From NCBI RefSeq assembly GCF_016313185.1, contig NZ_CP066218.1:930001-994000 (forward strand): a DNA stretch of 64,000 bases, read 5' to 3'. How positions within the stretch are numbered: the stretch's first letter is position 1; every line of letters begins with the position of its first letter. The translations under genes were made by a program, and so were the position numbers. This document shows, in pieces, positions 61,401 through 64,000 of this stretch. The notes beneath the pieces are model-generated. The model was not told the DNA's origin. It saw nothing but the letters and a program-made list of their open reading frames with translations, and did no database searches. The DNA is from Mycolicibacterium baixiangningiae (GTDB lineage: Bacteria; Actinomycetota; Actinomycetes; Mycobacteriales; Mycobacteriaceae).

Positions 61401-61793
61401 GCCGGCGCCTTCGGCTTGGGCAAAGTCAACGACGACAGGAAGCGCTCGATCCAGCGCGTGGTGCCGTCGGAATTCATGCGGGCGGACGATAAGGACTTCT
61501 ACTGGCCGACGGGACTTCAACCGGATTCATGGCGAGGGGTGCGCATCCCACCCGAGGGGCTCAGCCGGCCGCTGGAGGAAGTGAGTCTCGTCGAGATCGG
61601 TAATGCCATGCTCGTCATCGTGGAGCAGACCGGCGGTATTGAACGAGAAGAGCTGAAGCGGGATGCTCTGGCGATGTTCGGTGGCAAGCGTCGCACGCAG
61701 GGAATCAGCGCGCGGCTCGACGCGGCGATTCTGCATGCATTGGAGCACGAGTTAGTGCAGGTGTCTGAGTCGGGGCTTGTAGTTCTTCGCTAA
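55440..61793 (+). CDS. HEPN/transglutaminase-like/DUF4011 SF1 helicase with Vsr-like nuclease region
   Basis: A 2117-aa multidomain protein from ATG 55440, preceded by AGGGGAGGG. N-terminus: Swt1-type HEPN domain with the Rx4H site RNEWAH (Arg100, His105). Residues about 180-300 are Ig-like. A transglutaminase-like fold has Cys397 (GTCLDTTLTMAA) and His423 (RGHAFLGYW). DUF4011 begins about 550 (WKNALLDLSLRNKLINYTDR). The Upf1/COG1112-type helicase has Walker A GPPGTGKSQT (858-867), motif II VVFDEAS with Asp1480, GDSKQMPP, and motif VI LNVAITRARREVV. A Vsr-like endonuclease region follows (VLLDGQEWYGRKTVADRDG), then a C-terminal winged-helix/DUF3320-like part. HEPN sites of this kind are often ribonucleases. 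Stand-alone transcription unit; likely a single-protein defence system. Confidence 0.85.
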   Translation: MNRVDHHQLVGEALGSLIDGLQPFVSRVLSPALPAGTDWPDVLRAKDAANGRRGGEYRNRDLSLMLRAMTERLGDLLGYPFSRHLSRQAENYARELRSVRNEWAHNEHFDAARAYRAIDSAELLLRAIGADAQADEVAGLKATVAPVQVTPRAEQAPAEQVASQVKVTPGPNAGDVDAPRIGISAVSDLSYAMAHCRIPVIDHITVDHVTSDLHGAVIEVDVVSAIGSHGGPREVHLDLAANKPTILNNVDLQLDPASMLEVDEQSPGDIRVVLRDANGQVLAEAAKNVNILAAKQWKATPPQLALEMLAAYVQPNSTAVTTLLTEVSDHLKAATGNSAIDGYQSENPDRVDAIAKAVFDVMRARDIRYAEPPASWGADGQKIRTPAEVLDGRLGTCLDTTLTMAAVLEQAGINTTLWVLRGHAFLGYWRTDSALSMVSTTEVVDVVNQVDLGHIALIETTMLTQAADQPSFVDATHAPRRSHLTGDLSGIVGITDIRQAREARIYPLPSRSIDAEGNVVVTTYQPGAGRSIAPYLPAQGQARTSVDELVPARIAQWKNALLDLSLRNKLINYTDRAGYRLEVPGRALGRFEDAVNAGAPVVLLPSDEVKSVDTARGIRFGRDLPEAEREVQLAEKRTTYIDITDAAYKNKLRYLANKAKTIVEETGANNLYLAFGMLHWHFNDRELRSPLVLVPVNISTKNRGERYQLTLDEAGTSTPNYCLVEKLRVALNLHIPELSNPAEDASGIDLVGTFNGVRRAIADAGLHFRVEDTVHLAILQFAKFPLWKDLDESWKSLSRNPLVEHLIETPQEPFTDPVTPSADVDLDELNAAVPVPADSSQLRAVADAVAGRTFVLEGPPGTGKSQTITNLLAHAMAQGRRVLFVAEKRAALDVVKKRLEAVGLGELSLNLHDKSARPAAVRGQIKEALELRIHHDEDLLHTQLQAAESSRGSLGRYATRLHETNAVGQSLYSARSRELAADRHVDPLDVPEQLVASGNPELLERVSQALRTLPEKADLARPRREHPWGFVDVPPQQGLDGAEIHAAAAEFDRALDEVQRAGLSLHQLSHAADLSAVAAWAILAGEPRYPLDAIDTLQSSAAAAQLRAVEELVRAITGTKHDWEAVITPAAMDLDIPAIHQAAVAADESGFFGRKKRRRAVVEQITPALAVDADTVDLKSLSALLEQVRHTHALVAGLRAQVAALPLQLFNRPWNPMAAADATYLRDNIAAIRRVAAVISANADDEYARVLRGFFTSTRQGELSTQLDLLAKAWKRLQDATGASPEQQRAWAGEGSFVEQWWETRTDRKLESSASIDRWVDLVSHVEPLRHAGMTTARTGILKGTVVADDAALAFDRGKAKASVAERLEASALGDFDVAAHSKAIQRFTVSTGQIREELRRAIPAQILGARRFDSDSMSGQVGGLRRQLDRKRGGMSVRGLMENYSELITQILPCTLMSPDSVARFFPAKPDLFDIVVFDEASQIRVADAVGAMGRARSIVVVGDSKQMPPTSFAEASAAVDEDEDYNPDVVLDEESILTECVHARVPQQWLSWHYRSQDEALIAFSNFHYYNGQLASFPAPLATASEHGISLVRVNGHFERSGRGKALRTNHVEAKAIVEDIMRRFDDSPAEAPSLGVITFNAPQRDLIENLLRDAGDDRLLQALDEPDGLFVKNLENVQGDERDAILFSIAFSKNDKGVVPLNFGPLSRPGGERRLNVAITRARREVVLYASFDPSELRAEETSQVGTKHLKAYLEMAARGVETITEGGRRLPVIDRHREEIAEVLRAEGFVVRTDVGLSDFRVDIVIADPEDPEQPLVAVLLDGQEWYGRKTVADRDGLPVEVLGNLMKWPAVERVWLPEWLNQREETIGRLRSAVVEAKNVLATPSTVPAPAVFENEVPPAPTHQFKYAPLRSARPTPAPAPWKPKQHPNVMTFREWTPRIEGDISILDALPSQWAKDAVRRVAESVIAAEAPVHRARLAKLVAGAFGLGKVNDDRKRSIQRVVPSEFMRADDKDFYWPTGLQPDSWRGVRIPPEGLSRPLEEVSLVEIGNAMLVIVEQTGGIEREELKRDALAMFGGKRRTQGISARLDAAILHALEHELVQVSESGLVVLR

Positions 61794-62605
61794 CGTCGCC
61801 GTCCCAGCTGCCGGCCGATTAGCAAAGCGCAGAATGCCATTGCTGCGGCCGTGGACAACGACACCTGTCGACCTGTGGAACGGTTAGCGCCTGCCACACT
61901 GTCGTCGGATTGCGTTGCCTGCTCGACGTTCTGCTGGTCCGAGAAGGGTTCCGCTGGTCGCGGGTCGGAATGGACCGGCTTGCCATGCTCATCCCTTTCT
62001 GATGCGCTTTCGGCAGCGTTCCCGGTGTTGTTGACCGGCGGCCTTGTATTGACGGATCCTCGAGATTCGGTGGGTTCTGGTGTATCAGCCTTGGTTGCGT
62101 CTATCACGGCTTGCTGTTGATGTGCGTGTTCTTCGTCGGTGGCGCTCGGTGTGGGCGCTGCGCGCTTGACCACCGGTCGGATGCGGGCCAACGTCATCGG
62201 CGTCGGTCGCTTCGGCGGAACGGGCTCGGGTGCGGCAGCCTCGAGCGTGGGCAGCAACGGCATCGGCTCCACCCGATGTGAATCAATTCGAGACGGGATG
62301 CCGAACTTGACCTGTTCCCAAGTTCGCTCCCGATGGGCGGAACGGTAGGCGGTGACCGCCTTCCTATTGGGGCCGATATCGAGGCGGTACCCTTCGCGGG
62401 ATAGCACAAGATAATTCGCCGTGGTGACCGTGCGGCCGGAGTTCTCCAAGAAATCCTCTAGCATCCATCGGATCTGCACCTCCGCTTCCGCATCAGTGCC
62501 GCCGTGGTGAAACTTGAACGAGCGGACGGCTTGCGGCCATACCTTGATCGTCGATGGGGCTCGAAGCGATCTGCGCGGGACGAGCCCCCGTTTCTGCGAT
62601 CTCAC
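61790..62605 (-). CDS. Protein with C-terminal membrane anchor, probable 3' part of a frameshifted gene
   Basis: A frame of 271 codons. A conserved-looking region, FKFHHGGTDAEAEVQIRWML then RTVTTANYLVLSREGYRLDI and TAYRSAHRERTWEQV, is followed by a long Pro/Glu/Ser-rich linker and one C-terminal helix (LSTAAAMAFCALLIG) ending in RQLGRRR. The predicted GTG start at 62605 is poor. A Cys-rich frame at 62493-62765 runs into it in another phase and probably supplies the true N-terminus. The tail topology suggests an inner-membrane-anchored cytoplasmic protein. Function unknown. Its end overlaps the convergent 2117-aa helicase gene by 4 bp. Confidence 0.5.
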   Translation of the reverse strand: MRSQKRGLVPRRSLRAPSTIKVWPQAVRSFKFHHGGTDAEAEVQIRWMLEDFLENSGRTVTTANYLVLSREGYRLDIGPNRKAVTAYRSAHRERTWEQVKFGIPSRIDSHRVEPMPLLPTLEAAAPEPVPPKRPTPMTLARIRPVVKRAAPTPSATDEEHAHQQQAVIDATKADTPEPTESRGSVNTRPPVNNTGNAAESASERDEHGKPVHSDPRPAEPFSDQQNVEQATQSDDSVAGANRSTGRQVSLSTAAAMAFCALLIGRQLGRRR

Positions 62606-62765
62606 TTTCAGAACCGTAGAACTTGACGTCTTTCAGCGTTGGCGCCTGCGCGAGCGAGGACCTTGTGAATCCCGCGCACCCGTTCTCTCGACACCAGCGG
62701 TCCTCGTTGGCGGTGGCATTCTCACAACGTCGTCCGTCAACGCTGAAACGGCTGCAGATCGTCAC
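62493..62765 (-). CDS. Cys-rich N-terminal segment, likely the same broken gene
   Basis: From GTG 62765 (AGGCAG upstream), 90 codons begin VTICSRFSVDGRRCENATAN, then EDRWCRENGCAGFTRS and VKFYGSESEIAETG. The C..C-N-T-N-D-WC---GC-GF spacing looks like a small zinc-binding domain. After about 62540-62600 the sense seems to pass into the other frame (SFKFHHGGTDAEAE), so the two frames are best read as one protein interrupted by one frameshift. If the frame is genuine as it stands, it is a 90-aa protein overlapping its neighbour by 113 bp. Confidence 0.45.
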   Translation of the reverse strand: MTICSRFSVDGRRCENATANEDRWCRENGCAGFTRSSLAQAPTLKDVKFYGSESEIAETGARPAQIASSPIDDQGMAASRPLVQVSPRRH

Positions 62766-63381
62766 GTGCGCATTCTGCCTCAAGCTTCTGACAACGCGGG
62801 TGGCCGGTGTTGAACTTGCGAAGCGGCACGAACCCTGTCGCAGTTCGATATTTCGCGCAATTGGTGGGTCCTGCACTGGTACAGCTTGCTTATTGGGGGG
62901 TCTTCGCGAAGAAGTTGCTCACGGCTGGTGGACGCCGCGGCCAGACGCCGCCCTGAAAAGTCTTAGCGTGGTTCCGCAAATCTGCGAGCCCGCTTAGTCC
63001 TGACCACAGACGACGCGGTACTGGTCGCCGACATTCGAAGCTACGTGCGTCTCGGTGCGTCTTCGGCCGCCATCTCGCAGCTGACCAGAAAGGGATCTCG
63101 TCATGAACGGTGGTGAAATTTCAGCCCTGACCCAATGACGCCGCCGCTGGGTCCAGCGCCGTCGCGGCCAATTGGTCGCACAACTGCTCACGTGCGGTTC
63201 GCAAGCTAGGTGATGAGCCCAAAATTGGTCCCACTGTCTCGGAGTCAGAGTTCGCGCCGAGCACGCCCGCGCAAACAACCTGATGGATCTTCCCCGCCAC
63301 GTCCGAATCTCAGGTTAGCTGGATCGGCGAGGCGGGGCGCGCTACTGTTCGGCGGAGGCGTGATTTGGGAGGGGGTAGACG
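62766..63381. other. Non-coding or decayed stretch at right edge of the island
   Basis: About 615 bp with lower GC and no frame that has convincing codon use. A 10-codon frame at 63103 (MNGGEISALTQ then stop) is followed in phase by RRRWVQRRRGQLVAQLL, which may be the relic of a longer gene. No tRNA, terminator hairpin or direct repeat matching the left edge was seen. The promoter for the 63382 gene should lie at its right end. Confidence 0.4.
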
Positions 63382-64000
63382 ATGGTTTTGCCGTTGATAC
63401 CGATAGCGCTGATTGCCGTCGGAGCGGTTACGGGCAGTGGTGGGCTGGCACTCGGCGGTAGGGGCGCCATGGCCCTGAAGAAGGCTCAATCGCAGCGGAG
63501 TGAAGCAACACAGCGTTACGAGCCTCGGAGAGAGCAAAGCGAAGCTGCTGTCGCGGCTACGAATGAGTCACTCAGGGAGCTCGGGGATGACCAGAAGCAG
63601 GCGCTGACTGATGTCCTCCTGCGCATGGTTGAGTTCCTTCGCCGCAACGAGCGTCAAGTCCGGGAAAACGAAAGATTGCTGGTTGACGGTATTGATGCGA
63701 CGACACATCGGGTGACTGGCCTTACAAGCCTCGACATTGATGCCGCGTCGTGGATTGCCGGAGCGCTGGGGTCGGTCGGTGCGGGGTTGGGCGCCGGCGC
63801 CGGGGTTACGGCCGCGGCGGGCACCTTTGGAGTGGCGAGTACTGGCGCGGCGATCTCAGGCCTTTCGGGGGCTGCTGCGACTAACGCGGCGATGGCCTTT
63901 CTCGGCGGGGGCAGTCTGGCTGCGGGCGGTGGCGGAATGGCGCTTGGCGCCGCAGCGCTCAACTTCGTGACGATCGGACCAGGACTGCTAGTCGCAGGAT
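63382..64000 (+). CDS. Glycine-rich hydrophobic protein, truncated by window end
   Basis: ATG 63382 follows GGGAGGGGG. The 206 visible codons start with a hydrophobic segment (LPLIPIALIAVGAVTGSGGL). A charged coiled-coil-like region follows (KKAQSQRSEATQRYEPRREQ and ALTDVLLRMVEFLRRNERQV), then long Gly/Ala-rich stretches (SVGAGLGAGAGVTAAAGTFG, ISGLSGAAATNAAMAFLGGG, LAAGGGGMALGAAAL). Such glycine-zipper segments insert in or line membranes. The pattern recurs in uncharacterised bacterial proteins. No stop codon before 64000. Function unknown; position beside the island makes a membrane effector conceivable but unproven. Confidence 0.65.
   Translation, partial: MVLPLIPIALIAVGAVTGSGGLALGGRGAMALKKAQSQRSEATQRYEPRREQSEAAVAATNESLRELGDDQKQALTDVLLRMVEFLRRNERQVRENERLLVDGIDATTHRVTGLTSLDIDAASWIAGALGSVGAGLGAGAGVTAAAGTFGVASTGAAISGLSGAAATNAAMAFLGGGSLAAGGGGMALGAAALNFVTIGPGLLVAG

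Noticed and set aside
1..64000. CRISPR arrays, tRNA/rRNA genes, insertion sequences or integrases
   Set aside because: No regularly spaced repeats, no recognisable tRNA or rRNA sequence and no transposase or integrase motif were found on either strand.

Overview
The window looks like a chromosomal segment of a rapidly growing mycobacterium (Mycolicibacterium-type). The DNA is GC-rich with strongly G/C third positions. It carries genus-typical genes: a KasA/KasB-like ketoacyl-ACP synthase homologue, two SAM-dependent mycolic-acid/cyclopropane methyltransferase homologues, a carboxylic acid reductase (FadD9 type), a PPK2, a deazaflavin-dependent nitroreductase-like protein, an EspC-like ESX protein and an MpaB-family protein. 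No rRNA, tRNA or CRISPR array was recognised.

Positions 1-20,300 hold ordinary mycobacterial genes. In order: a truncated LuxR/MalT-type AAA regulator, a MarR regulator, a Ser/Thr kinase fused to a periplasmic solute-binding domain, and a lipid block (Kas-like protein whose catalytic Cys is Asp, a large esterase, two mycolate-type methyltransferases). Then come an AlaDH/PNT-family dehydrogenase with an overlapping 45-aa gene, a GT4 glycosyltransferase, a divergent DJ-1/MarR pair with a palindromic operator candidate, a coupled nitroreductase-ppk2 pair, the carboxylic acid reductase and an MpaB-family protein.

Positions 20,300-27,420 are a decaying transition zone. An EspC-like gene is followed by its large partner gene, broken by three apparent -1 frameshifts. 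Then come membrane proteins and a 907-aa LuxR regulator. A second, truncated copy of the EspC/partner cassette lies about 6.4 kb downstream, fused to the 3' stump of an epimerase gene.

Positions 27,900-62,800 are a dense, helicase-rich island, probably for anti-phage defence. Module A (27,959-36,249) is a 1105-aa protein overlapping, by ATGA, a 1658-aa DEAH helicase with DUF1998-type Cys clusters; this layout resembles Druantia type III (DruH-DruE). Module B (36,370-54,832) is a tight five-gene operon: DrmD-like SNF2 helicase, 1531-aa PglX/DrmMI-like N6-adenine methyltransferase, DUF262-DUF1524 (GmrSD-type) nuclease, a second giant DUF1998 helicase (2128 aa) with a PD-(D/E)XK-like domain, and a UvrD-like helicase with a RelE-like N-terminus. 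It lacks PglZ and separate DrmB/DrmC, so it fits neither BREX nor canonical DISARM. Module C (55,440-61,793) is a 2117-aa HEPN/transglutaminase-like/DUF4011 SF1 helicase with a Vsr-like nuclease region. The last kilobases hold a probably frameshifted Cys-rich gene and a truncated gene for a glycine-rich hydrophobic protein.

The strongest candidate for something undescribed is module B. Two of its proteins carry sequences resembling beta-sliding-clamp-binding motifs: three QS(D/E)LF boxes at an exact 9-residue period in the giant helicase, and QLELF near the C-terminus of the DrmD-like protein.
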